A model generated the notes under the pieces. The model did not search any database. It was not told where the DNA came from and saw only the letters and a list, made by a program, of their open reading frames with translations. Of a stretch of 64,000 nucleotides of DNA, positions 50,682 through 59,514 are shown one piece after another. This DNA comes from JAXGZG01 sp050952065. GTDB lineage: Bacteria; Bacillota; Sulfobacillia; Fermentithermobacillales; Fermentithermobacillaceae. The translations under genes and the position numbers were made by a program. The first letter of the stretch is position 1; the number at the start of each line of letters is the position of its first letter. The stretch is from NCBI GenBank assembly GCA_050952065.1, contig JBMNKF010000001.1, forward strand, positions 1-64,000, read 5' to 3'.

Positions 50682-51475
50682 GATCTTTCCTCCTTCGGAT
50701 TTTCCGATCGATTCTTTTTCCCAAACCACGAAGACACCATAATTATAACTAAAGTTGCCCCGAACATCAGGGTGCACAAGGCGTTTGTTTTCGGTGTCAC
50801 TCCCGTCTTGAGTTGGGTGTATATCTTGATGGGAAGCGTGTTGGTGCGGACTCCGGTCACGAAGATGCTAATAACAACGTCGTCTAGGCTCATGGCGAAA
50901 GCTAGGAGCATCCCGGAGACGATTGCCGGAAGTATAAGAGGGAGTGTAATGTCGAAGAACACATTCCACTCGTTGGCTCCAAGGTCTCTGGCGGCTTCAG
51001 CGCAACTCTTGTCGATGCCAACCAATCGGGCTTTGACCAGCATGTAGACGTATGGGATAGAGAACGAAGTATGTGCTATGACCAACGTAGTCATACCAAG
51101 AGGCAGTCTTATCAGAGAGAAGTACACCAGAAAAACCATACCCAGGATTATCTCAGGGATCATGATGGGCAGTGTTGACATGTACTCTACTGCGGACTTG
51201 CCACGGAGATCGACTTTGGGCATACCCACTGCGGCCAAAGTACCCACAACGGCGGCGATTAGGCTGCTTATCGAGGCAAGTATGAGGCTGTTGATCATGG
51301 CCTGCAACATGTCCTTGTCCCTGAAGAGCTCCCGGTACCACCTCAGCGAAAACCCTTCCCAGACCGAGCTGATCTTGCTCAGGTTGAACGAGTAGATTAT
51401 CACCAGCAGTATGGGCAAGTACATGAGCGCCAGGATGACACCCATATAGATATTGGCAGCCCTTTGGCGCTTCAT
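50678..51475 (-). CDS. potC: polyamine ABC transporter permease PotC
   Basis: A 265-residue inner-membrane protein with six spans. The start is NIYMGVILALMYLPILLVII and the EAA loop reads EAARDLGANEWNVFFDITLP. It overlaps potD and potB by four bases each (ATGA type), showing tight coupling. Confidence 0.95.
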   Translation of the reverse strand: MKRQRAANIYMGVILALMYLPILLVIIYSFNLSKISSVWEGFSLRWYRELFRDKDMLQAMINSLILASISSLIAAVVGTLAAVGMPKVDLRGKSAVEYMSTLPIMIPEIILGMVFLVYFSLIRLPLGMTTLVIAHTSFSIPYVYMLVKARLVGIDKSCAEAARDLGANEWNVFFDITLPLILPAIVSGMLLAFAMSLDDVVISIFVTGVRTNTLPIKIYTQLKTGVTPKTNALCTLMFGATLVIIMVSSWFGKKNRSENPKEERS

Positions 51476-52341
51476 ACCAGCCCCTCCAGGTCCTTAACTC
51501 TGGACAGTTTCCGGTACAGGCCAATCATCAGACTGGTTAGGACCATAAGCACTACCGAAAGGGCCGCGGCGAAAGGCCAGTTTCGGGCCTTCATGAGTTG
51601 TTCTTGTATGAGGTTTCCTACCAGCACTACTTTGTTGCCCCCAAGAATATCGGCGATGAAGAATAGGCCCATAGACGGTATGAACGTGAGCACAACTCCT
51701 GATAGAAGGCCGGGCAGAGTCAGTCTGAAAGATACAGTCCAGAATGCCTGCATGGCTGTGGCTCCCAAGTCGCGTGCCGCCTCCACAAGCTGCCAGTCAA
51801 GTTTCTCGGCGCTGGAAAATACGGCGAAAATCATGAACGGGACGAGGGCGTAAACCATTCCGACAACCACAGCCGAGTAAGTGTATAGGAGTCTGATAGG
51901 TCCTTGAGTAATGCCCAAACTCATGAGGAGCTTATCTAGCACCCCGTTGGCTCTAAGAATGATGATCCAACCATAGAGCCTTATGAGAGAACTGACCCAG
52001 AAAGGGATCATCAGAAAAAGCATGACTCGTCGCTTCCATTGGGCGGCAAGCCTGGCCATGAAGTAACCGAAGGGGTACCCTATGACGGCTACTAACGAAG
52101 TGGTGAGAATCGCCAACTTCATGGATTCAATGAATGTCTTTCTGTAGACAGGCTCCAGGATCTGAGCGTAGTTTTTCAAGGTGAACTTATTCACGATGCC
52201 CCACACTTCGGCCCGAGTGAGGAAACTTAAGACGAGCATGTAAACCAAAGGCCCCACCACAAACAAGAAGGTGAAGGTGTACAATGGCGCGACGGCCAGG
52301 ATCGCAGCCTTTTGGCTCTCTCTTCGGCCTGCCCTTTTCAT
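51472..52341 (-). CDS. potB: polyamine ABC transporter permease PotB
   Basis: A 289-residue permease starting MKRAGRRESQKAAILAVAPL at 52341, overlapping the potA stop by four bases; the frame upstream to 52422 is rejected. The EAA loop is EAARDLGATAMQAFWTVSFR. Forms the channel with PotC. Confidence 0.95.
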   Translation of the reverse strand: MKRAGRRESQKAAILAVAPLYTFTFLFVVGPLVYMLVLSFLTRAEVWGIVNKFTLKNYAQILEPVYRKTFIESMKLAILTTSLVAVIGYPFGYFMARLAAQWKRRVMLFLMIPFWVSSLIRLYGWIIILRANGVLDKLLMSLGITQGPIRLLYTYSAVVVGMVYALVPFMIFAVFSSAEKLDWQLVEAARDLGATAMQAFWTVSFRLTLPGLLSGVVLTFIPSMGLFFIADILGGNKVVLVGNLIQEQLMKARNWPFAAALSVVLMVLTSLMIGLYRKLSRVKDLEGLV

Positions 52342-53423
52342 GGCTGGTTCTCCAAATCCACAAAGACTGCATGATTCGGCTGCCATGTGACAAGTACCCG
52401 CTCTCCCGGCACGATATCCCAATCGATGCCGTGGCGGGTGGCCACCAATTCCCGGCCGCTTTCCAAGGACAAGATTATCTGAAGCACCCCTCCGGAGTAG
52501 CGTTTTTCTGTGACGGTTGCGCGGAGTCCTGTGCCCAAGGTCGGATCATCGCGGACAAGATCAACCATTTCCCTGCGTACGGCTATAGTTACCGACTGTC
52601 CTGCTGTGATCGATACTTCTCTCGTGAGCACAATTCCTGTCCCATCTCGGTTTTCTATTACCGCTTTGCCCTCTTGAACCGAAGACACCGTGCCCTCAAT
52701 GATGTTTGCAGAACCGACGAAACTTGCTACGAAACTTGTTGTAGGCTGATAGTACACTTCGGATGGGCTGCCGATCTGTTCGAACCGGCCATTGCGCATG
52801 ACGGCAATACGGTCGGACATGTTTAGGGCTTCTTCCTGATCGTGAGTGATGTATACAAAGGCTACCCCTAAACGCTTCTGAAGTCGCTTCAGTTCGATCT
52901 GCATCTGATGTCGAAGTTGCACATCTAGAGCACCAAGAGGCTCGTCCAACAATAATACGGCCGGTTCGTTAACGATTGCCCTGGCAATGGCAACACGCTG
53001 GCGCTGGCCTCCCGATAGCTCATTGGGCATTCTTCTTTCGTAACCGCTAAGCTGCACAAGCTCCAGCGCTTCTCTTACAGTTCTCTTGATGGTGGGTTTC
53101 GGTACACGTCTCAAGCGCAGACTGTAGCCGATGTTATCCTCCACGGTCATGTGCGGGAATAGGGCATAGTTCTGAAACACCGTGTTCACGTTTCGGGCGT
53201 TGGGTTCAGACCTGGTTACGTCTTGGCCCCCAATGAGCACACGACCGCGATCCGGCGTCTCTAGCCCGCCAATAATGCGGAGAGTTGTGGTCTTTCCGCA
53301 CCCGGAAGGGCCCAGCAGAGTGACGAATTCACCTCTCTGGACAGCCAAATCTATGCCATCCAGGACAAGCAAATCCCCAAATCTCTTTTCGATGCCCTCG
53401 AGTTGAAGGATGATGTCGTCCAT
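52338..53423 (-). CDS. potA: polyamine ABC transporter ATPase PotA
   Basis: A 361-residue ATPase, first gene of the operon. Walker A GPSGCGKTT, signature ELSGGQRQRVAIA, Walker B AVLLLDEPLGALDV, H-loop VYITHDQEEAL, and a C-terminal TOBE domain (VSSVQEGKAVIENRDGTGIV). It drives polyamine import through PotBC. Ribosome site GGGAGG upstream. Complete and canonical. Confidence 0.95.
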   Translation of the reverse strand: MDDIILQLEGIEKRFGDLLVLDGIDLAVQRGEFVTLLGPSGCGKTTTLRIIGGLETPDRGRVLIGGQDVTRSEPNARNVNTVFQNYALFPHMTVEDNIGYSLRLRRVPKPTIKRTVREALELVQLSGYERRMPNELSGGQRQRVAIARAIVNEPAVLLLDEPLGALDVQLRHQMQIELKRLQKRLGVAFVYITHDQEEALNMSDRIAVMRNGRFEQIGSPSEVYYQPTTSFVASFVGSANIIEGTVSSVQEGKAVIENRDGTGIVLTREVSITAGQSVTIAVRREMVDLVRDDPTLGTGLRATVTEKRYSGGVLQIILSLESGRELVATRHGIDWDIVPGERVLVTWQPNHAVFVDLENQP

Positions 53424-53681
53424 GAGAACCTCCCTTGCCTACCTACCATTTTACATCACCGCACAAATATCAGGACGAAATCCATTTGGCCATAAAAGGG
53501 GCTTGTTTGTGAGAATTGGCTAGTCCATTGCGGTCCATATTTCTGTTGCTTTGAGCCTTCCCGACTGATATAGTACATACGATAGTGGGCACATGCACAA
53601 TGGTCTCGAAACAAGTGACGAGTGGCCTAATTGGCCCTTAGGTTGTGAAAACGAGCACAGGCATTTATCAAGGGGTGAGAT

Positions 53682-54182
53682 ATGATGCGGCTTGACCTGA
53701 GATCTGTTGTTCGAACCGCAGTATTTCTGGCTATAGCCGTAGTGGTTCAGAGCATGCGCATGCCTCAGCTGGTCACTGGTTCGGCTGTAAACGCTGTTCT
53801 CTACGTGACGGCGTTATATTTGGGACCTGTGTACGGTGCGGCCATAGGGTGCCTGACTCCTTGGATAGCCCTCCTCACTGGGATTATGAAACTGGCGCCT
53901 CTTCTACCTGTGGTGATAGCAGGAAACGTTACTCTTGCGCTTATGTCGGGCTATGTAGGGAAGAAGAGCCGGTATTTGGGAGTTGGACTTGCGGCGGTGG
54001 CTAAGTACTTGGTGATGACCATGGGAGTCAAGTACTTGATTTCGCTGGGGACGAAAGTACCGCCCGCCGCTTATACCATGTTTACCACTACGCAGTTGGT
54101 GACGGCGCTCATAGGAGCAGGCTTGGCCCTGATAATCTATGGGGCTATTGGGAGGGTCAAGAGGGATGGCAGTTCCTCCTGA
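53682..54182 (+). CDS. ECF-type transporter S component-like membrane protein
   Basis: A 166-residue integral membrane protein with about five spans (RTAVFLAIAVVVQSM; AVNAVLYVTALYLGPVYGAA; LLPVVIAGNVTLALMSGYVG; LVTALIGAGLALIIYGAIG). The compact size and the N-terminal LRSVVRTAVFLAIAV pattern match S components of ECF vitamin importers. No ECF ATPase or T component is nearby. It is the first gene of the hydrogenase run and overlaps the next gene by 17 bases, so it probably serves the hydrogenase, for instance precursor supply. That is inference. Confidence 0.72.
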   Translation: MMRLDLRSVVRTAVFLAIAVVVQSMRMPQLVTGSAVNAVLYVTALYLGPVYGAAIGCLTPWIALLTGIMKLAPLLPVVIAGNVTLALMSGYVGKKSRYLGVGLAAVAKYLVMTMGVKYLISLGTKVPPAAYTMFTTTQLVTALIGAGLALIIYGAIGRVKRDGSSS

Positions 54183-55959
54183 GAGGCGCCTTCTCTGTGC
54201 ATTCGATCTCAATCGGAATGATTTTCGGAAGATTGGCGACGAGTTCTATCGCTTGAAGCGGGCTTTGTTGGAGATCGGCTTCCCATCTGACGCTTCGAGG
54301 AGGGCTTCTGTGGCTGCCTACGAACTGGCCATGAATATAGTGATACACGCAGACCGAGGTTCCTTGTCAGTGTATTGGGACGACGGGACCCTTCAGATTG
54401 AGGCAAGAGACGAGGGCCCCGGGATTCCAGACGTCGATCTTGCCATGACCGACGGATATTCTACTGCGCCGGACTATGTGAGGGAGATGGGGTACGGCGC
54501 CGGAATGGGTCTGCCAAACATAAAGAGATCTGTTGACTCTTTTGAACTCCTCTCAACACCCGGTGTTGGAACTGAAGCTTTCTGCAGGGTGAGACCGGGA
54601 GAACCGGATTCGCGCCCGACGATGTACTTTCACTCGGTGACGCTGGACACCTCCAAGTGCAAGGGCTGCACAAACTGCATCAAGAGTTGTCCCACTGAAG
54701 CCATTCGGGTCATAAGCGGCAAGGCGTTCATTTTGGAGGACAGATGTATCGACTGTGGTGAGTGTATAAGGAGGTGCCCTAACAAAGCGAAATCTGCAGT
54801 ATCGGACTCGTGGGATAGCCTCTCTCTTTACGACTACACAATAGCCTTGGTAGCGCCTTCGTTCTATGGGCAGTTCGGTGATTTGACACAAACTCAGGTT
54901 CGCAATGCTTTGGTTGCACCAGGTGGGTTCAACGAGGTCTTTGACGTGTCAATAGCTGCAGATCTAGTCTCCATGGCCATGAGGGAATACATCAGAGACC
55001 ATGATCGCGGCACTCCTTTGATCTCTTCCGCTTGTCCGGCTGTCCTCAGACTGATCCAAGTCAGGAATCCATCACTTTTAAAGAACGTCATCCCTTGTGA
55101 AGCACCTATGGAAGTTGCTGCTTGGATGGCAAAGAGGAGAGCGATCCAGAGCGACAAGTCCAGGAACCCGACCGCCATCTTCATATCGCCATGCCCTGCA
55201 AAGATCACCGCTACCAAGCAGCCCGTGGGCAGAGCTAGATCGCTGGTGGATGGAAATGTGTCTGCGAGTCTGGCCTATGCTTGGGTGAGGCAGAGAGTCA
55301 AAGCAGGCGAGAAGGATGAGGAGACTCCGGTTTCCACAGGACTTGGCATGGGTTGGGGCAGGTCTGGGGGAGAGATGGGTGCTCTTGGGAGCGAGTTCCG
55401 TTCTCTGGCTGTAGACGGTATAGCCCAGGTGGCTTCAGTGCTGGATGAAGTAGAGAAAGGGATCTTGGACGGGCAGGTCGATTTCATCGAGGCTCAAGCC
55501 TGCTTGGGCGGATGCGTGGGCGGATGCCTCAATATTGAGAATCCCTTTGTGGCCCGAATGAGGCTACGGGATCTTGCGGTGCGCTATAAGGATGCTCCCC
55601 CGAACCCGGCGACTCACGGAATCGGGCATGATGAGCCTCACTTGTGGTACAGCCTTTGCCTTTCCCCCAGAGCGGTTTTTAGTCTCCACGAAGACCCCAA
55701 GAAGGCCGAGGAGAAGCTCTTGCGGTTGGAAGAGATCGAGGCCGGTCTCCCCAATCTGGATTGCGGAGCTTGCGGTGCGCCTACATGTCGTGCGTTGGCC
55801 GAGGACATAGTCCAGGGAAGAGGGGCGCTATCCGATTGCACTTTCAAACTTCGGGAGAGGCTGGAAGCTCTAGCCGATGAGGTGAAGAGCCTTGCTACCA
55901 TACGGCCTCCGGTAATGGCTCAAAGAGGCGACTCCGAGATGCAGAAGGGATCGGTGTAA
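54166..55959 (+). CDS. fusion of ATPase, ferredoxin and HydS-like [FeFe]-hydrogenase sensor
   Basis: A 597-residue multidomain protein. Residues 1-145 are a RsbW/anti-sigma-type ATPase (N-box E53/N57 in AYELAMNIVIHA, G boxes DEGPGIPD and GYGAGMGLP). Residues 160-208 hold two 4Fe-4S clusters (C165/168/171/175, C194/197/200/204). Residues 225-470 are a hydrogenase H domain with SACPAVLRL (C290), SPCPAK (C343) and ACLGGCVGGC (C446, C450). Alanine precedes C290, as in sensory hydrogenases that lack the proton-transfer cysteine. Residues 530-560 add another cluster domain (CGACGAPTC). No PAS domain is seen. A hydrogen or redox sensor feeding a regulatory ATPase is the best reading. Start 54166 has GGGAGG upstream. 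Confidence 0.87.
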   Translation: MAVPPERRLLCAFDLNRNDFRKIGDEFYRLKRALLEIGFPSDASRRASVAAYELAMNIVIHADRGSLSVYWDDGTLQIEARDEGPGIPDVDLAMTDGYSTAPDYVREMGYGAGMGLPNIKRSVDSFELLSTPGVGTEAFCRVRPGEPDSRPTMYFHSVTLDTSKCKGCTNCIKSCPTEAIRVISGKAFILEDRCIDCGECIRRCPNKAKSAVSDSWDSLSLYDYTIALVAPSFYGQFGDLTQTQVRNALVAPGGFNEVFDVSIAADLVSMAMREYIRDHDRGTPLISSACPAVLRLIQVRNPSLLKNVIPCEAPMEVAAWMAKRRAIQSDKSRNPTAIFISPCPAKITATKQPVGRARSLVDGNVSASLAYAWVRQRVKAGEKDEETPVSTGLGMGWGRSGGEMGALGSEFRSLAVDGIAQVASVLDEVEKGILDGQVDFIEAQACLGGCVGGCLNIENPFVARMRLRDLAVRYKDAPPNPATHGIGHDEPHLWYSLCLSPRAVFSLHEDPKKAEEKLLRLEEIEAGLPNLDCGACGAPTCRALAEDIVQGRGALSDCTFKLRERLEALADEVKSLATIRPPVMAQRGDSEMQKGSV

Positions 55960-56355
55960 ATGCTGGTAGGCGATTTCGCGTCAAAGTTTAGTCTGAAGGT
56001 TTTGGCGATGTCTCGTGAAGGCAGTCGTCGCCCGATAGAGGGAGGATTCGTGGGCGATGTGTTGTCTCATGTAATGGCCAACGCACTCCCCGGTTACGTG
56101 TGGGTCACGGTCCAGACCCACGAGAACATCGTTGCGGTGGCCAGTCTTTTGGATGTTGCGTGTGTGGTTGTGTGTCAGCGGGAGTTGCCTTCTGAGGTCA
56201 TCAAGAAAGCAGACGCTCAGGGCGTGACTCTTCTGTGGTCGGGAGACAGTGCTTTTGCCTTGTGTGGCCGGATGTACGCTTCTATGAACGCGGGTGCTAG
56301 GACAGGCGAGTCTCCCACATTAACGGGGAAGGAGGGATACTGTGTCTGCAGATAA
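55960..56355 (+). CDS. DRTGG-like domain protein
   Basis: A 131-residue protein with the fold SLKVLAMSREGSRRPIEGGF, then VGDVLSHVMANALPGYVWVT and VQTHENIVAVASLLDVACVV, matching small DRTGG-like proteins that accompany [FeFe]-hydrogenase operons. Their role is unknown; a ligand-binding or regulatory role is presumed. It starts on the base after the preceding stop and overlaps the next gene by 14 bases. The C-terminal tail (KEGYCVCR) has two cysteines. Confidence 0.82.
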   Translation: MLVGDFASKFSLKVLAMSREGSRRPIEGGFVGDVLSHVMANALPGYVWVTVQTHENIVAVASLLDVACVVVCQRELPSEVIKKADAQGVTLLWSGDSAFALCGRMYASMNAGARTGESPTLTGKEGYCVCR

Positions 56356-56869
56356 GAACAGCAAATGCCAGTGCCAAGAAGCCTATCAGGACATCGAGAA
56401 GGTAATTCACGAACACAGCGGTGACCGAGGGTCACTCATCCAGGTCTTGCACTACGTGCAGGAACGTCTAGGTTACGTCCCAAAGGACATCCAGGTGAAG
56501 GTTGCCGATGAGTTGGGGGCACCGTTGTCGGAGGTCCATGGCGTAATCACTTTCTACTCGCTTTTCCGTGAGAAACCAAGGGGAAAGTACATCATCTCAA
56601 CATGCCAGGGAACCGCGTGCTATGTGAGAGGAGCGCCGGATGTTCTCCTTCGGCTCGAGAAAGAACTCGGGATAAGGGCGGGAGACTCCACCGATGATGG
56701 CCTCTTCACGCTGGAAGTCGTCCGGTGCTTGGGCGCTTGCGGATTGGCTCCTGTGCTTATGGTGAACCAGGACACTTACGGCAGAGTTACTGCCGACAAA
56801 GTACCTGGGATCTTGGAAACCTATAGGAAGTCGGCTGAACCAAGAGAAACCCGAGTAGCGGGAACCTAA
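56342..56869 (+). CDS. hydC: HydC/NuoE-type [2Fe-2S] subunit
   Basis: A 175-residue thioredoxin-like ferredoxin of the NuoE family. The cluster ligands are C88, C93, C129 and C133 (STCQGTACYVRG and RCLGACGLAP). N-terminal helices (LIQVLHYVQERLGYVPKDIQ) are typical. It transfers electrons between NuoF-type HydB and HydA. The GTG start has AAGGAGGG upstream. Confidence 0.94.
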   Translation: MSADKNSKCQCQEAYQDIEKVIHEHSGDRGSLIQVLHYVQERLGYVPKDIQVKVADELGAPLSEVHGVITFYSLFREKPRGKYIISTCQGTACYVRGAPDVLLRLEKELGIRAGDSTDDGLFTLEVVRCLGACGLAPVLMVNQDTYGRVTADKVPGILETYRKSAEPRETRVAGT

Positions 56870-56887
56870 CTCTGGGGAGGTAGTTGT

Positions 56888-57472
56888 TTGGTAGACCTAT
56901 CCTTGCATCTCCTAGACTTGATGCAGAATTCTGCCAGTGCCGGTGCGCACAAGGTTTGGGTTCTGATCCGTCAGGATGTTGAGGAGGATAGGCTGCAGAT
57001 TTCTGTAACTGATGACGGCAGGGGGATGAGTGAGGAGGAGCTCAGGTTAGTGCGAGATCCTTTCTACACTTCAGCCAGGAAAAGCGTCGGTTTGGGATTG
57101 CCTTTAATAATCCAGGCTTCTGAAATGGCAGGCGGGACGGTCACGATACGATCCACGGAAGGGCGCGGCACCGAGGTGTCGGTCTTGTTCCGCCTGTCTC
57201 ATGTAGACAGACAACCGCTTGGCGACCCTGTATCTACTATAGTGTCATTCATGGCGGGCAACCCGGATGTAGCAGTTGAGTTCACGTACAAGGGTCCTGG
57301 CGGGGAGTTTTGTTTCGACAGTGACAAAATCGTCCCACGTGAAGAAAGGGACGCCATGGGGCAGATCCCCTTTCTCTCACTAGTAGAGGATAGACTCCGG
57401 GAGGGGTTGGCTTTGGCCAGTTACCGGCCGGACGGAGGAGGGTTTATTTTTGAAGAGCATCGAAGAGCTTAA
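56888..57472 (+). CDS. stand-alone histidine-kinase-type ATPase of the hydrogenase operon
   Basis: A 194-residue GHKL ATPase without a phospho-acceptor domain. Motifs: N-box HLLDLMQNSASAGAHKV, G1 VTDDGRGMSEEEL, G2 SVGLGLPLI and GTVTIRSTEGRGTEVS. Such small ATPases occur in many clostridial hyd operons between hydC and hydB and may control the complex or its expression. Starts with TTG after GGGGAGG. It overlaps the next gene by 23 bases. Confidence 0.85.
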   Translation: MVDLSLHLLDLMQNSASAGAHKVWVLIRQDVEEDRLQISVTDDGRGMSEEELRLVRDPFYTSARKSVGLGLPLIIQASEMAGGTVTIRSTEGRGTEVSVLFRLSHVDRQPLGDPVSTIVSFMAGNPDVAVEFTYKGPGGEFCFDSDKIVPREERDAMGQIPFLSLVEDRLREGLALASYRPDGGGFIFEEHRRA

Positions 57473-57821
57473 GAGGCTCAAGCGAGAGTCGGAGATGGAG
57501 ATCAAGCTTCGCACCTCTTCTGGCGCTCCCAGAGTGATAGTTGGCATGGGAACTTGCGGAATAGCCGCGGGCGCCAGAGAGACCATGCTCGCCATCATCG
57601 ACGAACTCAGGAAGAGGCGGGTCATGGATGTTACAGTGACCGAGACTGGCTGTATAGGCCTCTGCGTCAGAGAACCCATCGTTGAAGTAGACATACCTGG
57701 AACTGAGAAGGTGTATTACGGAAACGTAACCCCGGAGAGAGCCAGGCAAATAGTCACATCCCATATAATCAACCGTCAGCCTGTCCGAGACCTGATCATC
57801 AACAGCGTCAAGACGGAGTAA
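57450..57821 (+). CDS. thioredoxin-like [2Fe-2S] ferredoxin
   Basis: A 123-residue protein with MGTCGIAAGARETMLAII and TETGCIGLCVREP, the fold of the N-terminal domain of NuoF-type subunits. Three of the cysteines expected for a [2Fe-2S] site are present (C36, C68, C72); the fourth is replaced by alanine at 40, as I recall for this small-protein group. It sits immediately before hydB and is likely part of the electron chain. TTG start after GGAGGAG. Confidence 0.85.
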   Translation: MKSIEELKRLKRESEMEIKLRTSSGAPRVIVGMGTCGIAAGARETMLAIIDELRKRRVMDVTVTETGCIGLCVREPIVEVDIPGTEKVYYGNVTPERARQIVTSHIINRQPVRDLIINSVKTE

Positions 57822-57837
57822 GGGAGAGGAGAGGCCA

Positions 57838-59514
57838 ATGGAGTTCTATCGAAGTCACATTCTTGTGTGTTCGGGTACCGGTTGCCATGCTTCGGGAAGC
57901 ATTGCCCTGAAGGATGCCCTTGAGAAGGAGATCGTGCGTCAAGGGCTAGACAAGGAAGTGAAAGTGGTTGAAACCGGTTGCTTTGGGTTCTGCAGATTTG
58001 GGCCCAACATGATGGTATATCCCGAAGGTGTCTTCTACTGTGGAGTTCACCAAGAGGACGTTTCAGAATTCGTTGAGGAGCACTTGCTCAAAGGGAGAGT
58101 CGTAGAGCGACTTCTTTACAGAGAACCTGAGTACGACGAAGCGGTGGTAGACTTCTCCGAGATTCCGTTCTTCAAGCGTCAAACCAGAGTGGTCTTGGAG
58201 AACTGCGGGATCATCGACCCAGAGTCGATTAAGGAGTACATCGCAAGGGATGGGTATTTCGGACTGGCTAATGCCCTGAAGATGACACCCGAAGAAGTCG
58301 TCGACACAATCAAGAAGTCGGGGCTCCGAGGGCGAGGAGGCGCCGGGTTCCCCACTGGGCTAAAATGGGATTTTACCCGAAAGGCACCGGGTTCGCCCAA
58401 GTACGTTGTGTGTAACGCAGACGAAGGTGACCCGGGGGCTTTCATGGACAGATCTACCCTGGAAGGCGACCCCCACAGGCTTCTGGAAGGTATGGCCATT
58501 GCCGGTTATGCTGTGGGCGCTTCTCACGGGTACATCTACGTCCGTGCCGAATACCCGCTGGCCGTCAGCAGACTAGAAAAGGCTATTGCCCAGGCTCGGG
58601 AAATGGGCCTATTGGGAGACAACATCCTAGGCTCAGGGTTTTCGTTTGACATAGACCTTAGGTTAGGCGCCGGGGCTTTTGTGTGCGGCGAGGAAACGGC
58701 GCTCCTGAATTCGGTCATGGGCGAACGTGGCGAGCCTCGTCCGCGTCCACCGTTCCCTGCCAACGAAGGACTATGGGGCAAACCGACCGTACTCAACAAC
58801 GTCGAGACTTACGCCAACGTCCCAACCATCCTTCGTAAGGGCTGGGAATGGTTCGCTTCGATGGGTACCGAGAAGTCCAAAGGGACCAAGGTATTTGCCC
58901 TTGCGGGAAACATCAACAATAACGGTCTCGCAGAAGTACCAATGGGGACCACAATTGGGGAGATTGTTTTCGATATTGGGGGCGGTCTTCCCAACGGCAA
59001 GAGATTCAAGGCAGTCCAGACAGGCGGTCCCTCGGGCGGTTGCATACCCGTCCAGTATCTGAACACCCCGGTGGACTACGAATCTCTAGCCGCTTTGGGT
59101 ACCATCATGGGGTCCGGCGGTTTCGTGGTAATGGACGAAGATACCTGTATGGTTGACTTGGCCAAGTTTTTCATGGAGTTTGTTCAGTCGGAATCCTGCG
59201 GTAAGTGCGCTCCGTGCCGGGTCGGGACCAAGCGGATGCTTGAAATCCTCAAGAGGATCACCATAGGGGAAGGCAAGGAAGGCGACATCGAACTGCTTCT
59301 GGAGCTAGGACGAACGATCAAGGAGACGGCTCTTTGTGGATTGGGACAGTCGGCACCTAACCCCGTGCTGTCCACCATTAAGTACTTCCGTGATGAATAC
59401 GAAGCCCACATCCGGACAAGAAATGTCCTGCTTCGGTTTGCGCTGCGTTGTTTGATTCTCCGTGCAAGAACACATGTCCCGCTAATGTGGATGCTCCCAT
59501 CTATATCGATTTGA
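57838..59514 (+). CDS. hydB: HydB/NuoF-type diaphorase subunit, 3' end frameshifted
   Basis: The NAD(H)- and FMN-binding subunit. The N-terminal [2Fe-2S] domain has C11, C16, C48, C52. The NuoF core has GLRGRGGAGFPTGLKW (NADH), NADEGDPGAF, the FMN region AGAFVCGEETALLNS and the 4Fe-4S site SCGKCAPCRVGTKR with LCGLGQSAPNP. At 59415 a base appears missing: the frame goes to nonsense (RTRNVLLRFALRCLILR), whereas adding one G gives HIRDKKCPASVCAALFDSPC, running straight into the GltD-type frame downstream. The intact gene would then encode one protein of about 1,007 residues. As written, a NuoF with a wrong 34-residue tail is made. Confidence 0.93.
   Translation: MEFYRSHILVCSGTGCHASGSIALKDALEKEIVRQGLDKEVKVVETGCFGFCRFGPNMMVYPEGVFYCGVHQEDVSEFVEEHLLKGRVVERLLYREPEYDEAVVDFSEIPFFKRQTRVVLENCGIIDPESIKEYIARDGYFGLANALKMTPEEVVDTIKKSGLRGRGGAGFPTGLKWDFTRKAPGSPKYVVCNADEGDPGAFMDRSTLEGDPHRLLEGMAIAGYAVGASHGYIYVRAEYPLAVSRLEKAIAQAREMGLLGDNILGSGFSFDIDLRLGAGAFVCGEETALLNSVMGERGEPRPRPPFPANEGLWGKPTVLNNVETYANVPTILRKGWEWFASMGTEKSKGTKVFALAGNINNNGLAEVPMGTTIGEIVFDIGGGLPNGKRFKAVQTGGPSGGCIPVQYLNTPVDYESLAALGTIMGSGGFVVMDEDTCMVDLAKFFMEFVQSESCGKCAPCRVGTKRMLEILKRITIGEGKEGDIELLLELGRTIKETALCGLGQSAPNPVLSTIKYFRDEYEAHIRTRNVLLRFALRCLILRARTHVPLMWMLPSISI

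Noticed and set aside
53620..53635. GGCCTAATTGGCC palindrome upstream of the ECF-S-like gene as a riboswitch or operator
   Set aside because: Too short and isolated; no aptamer-like structure is evident.
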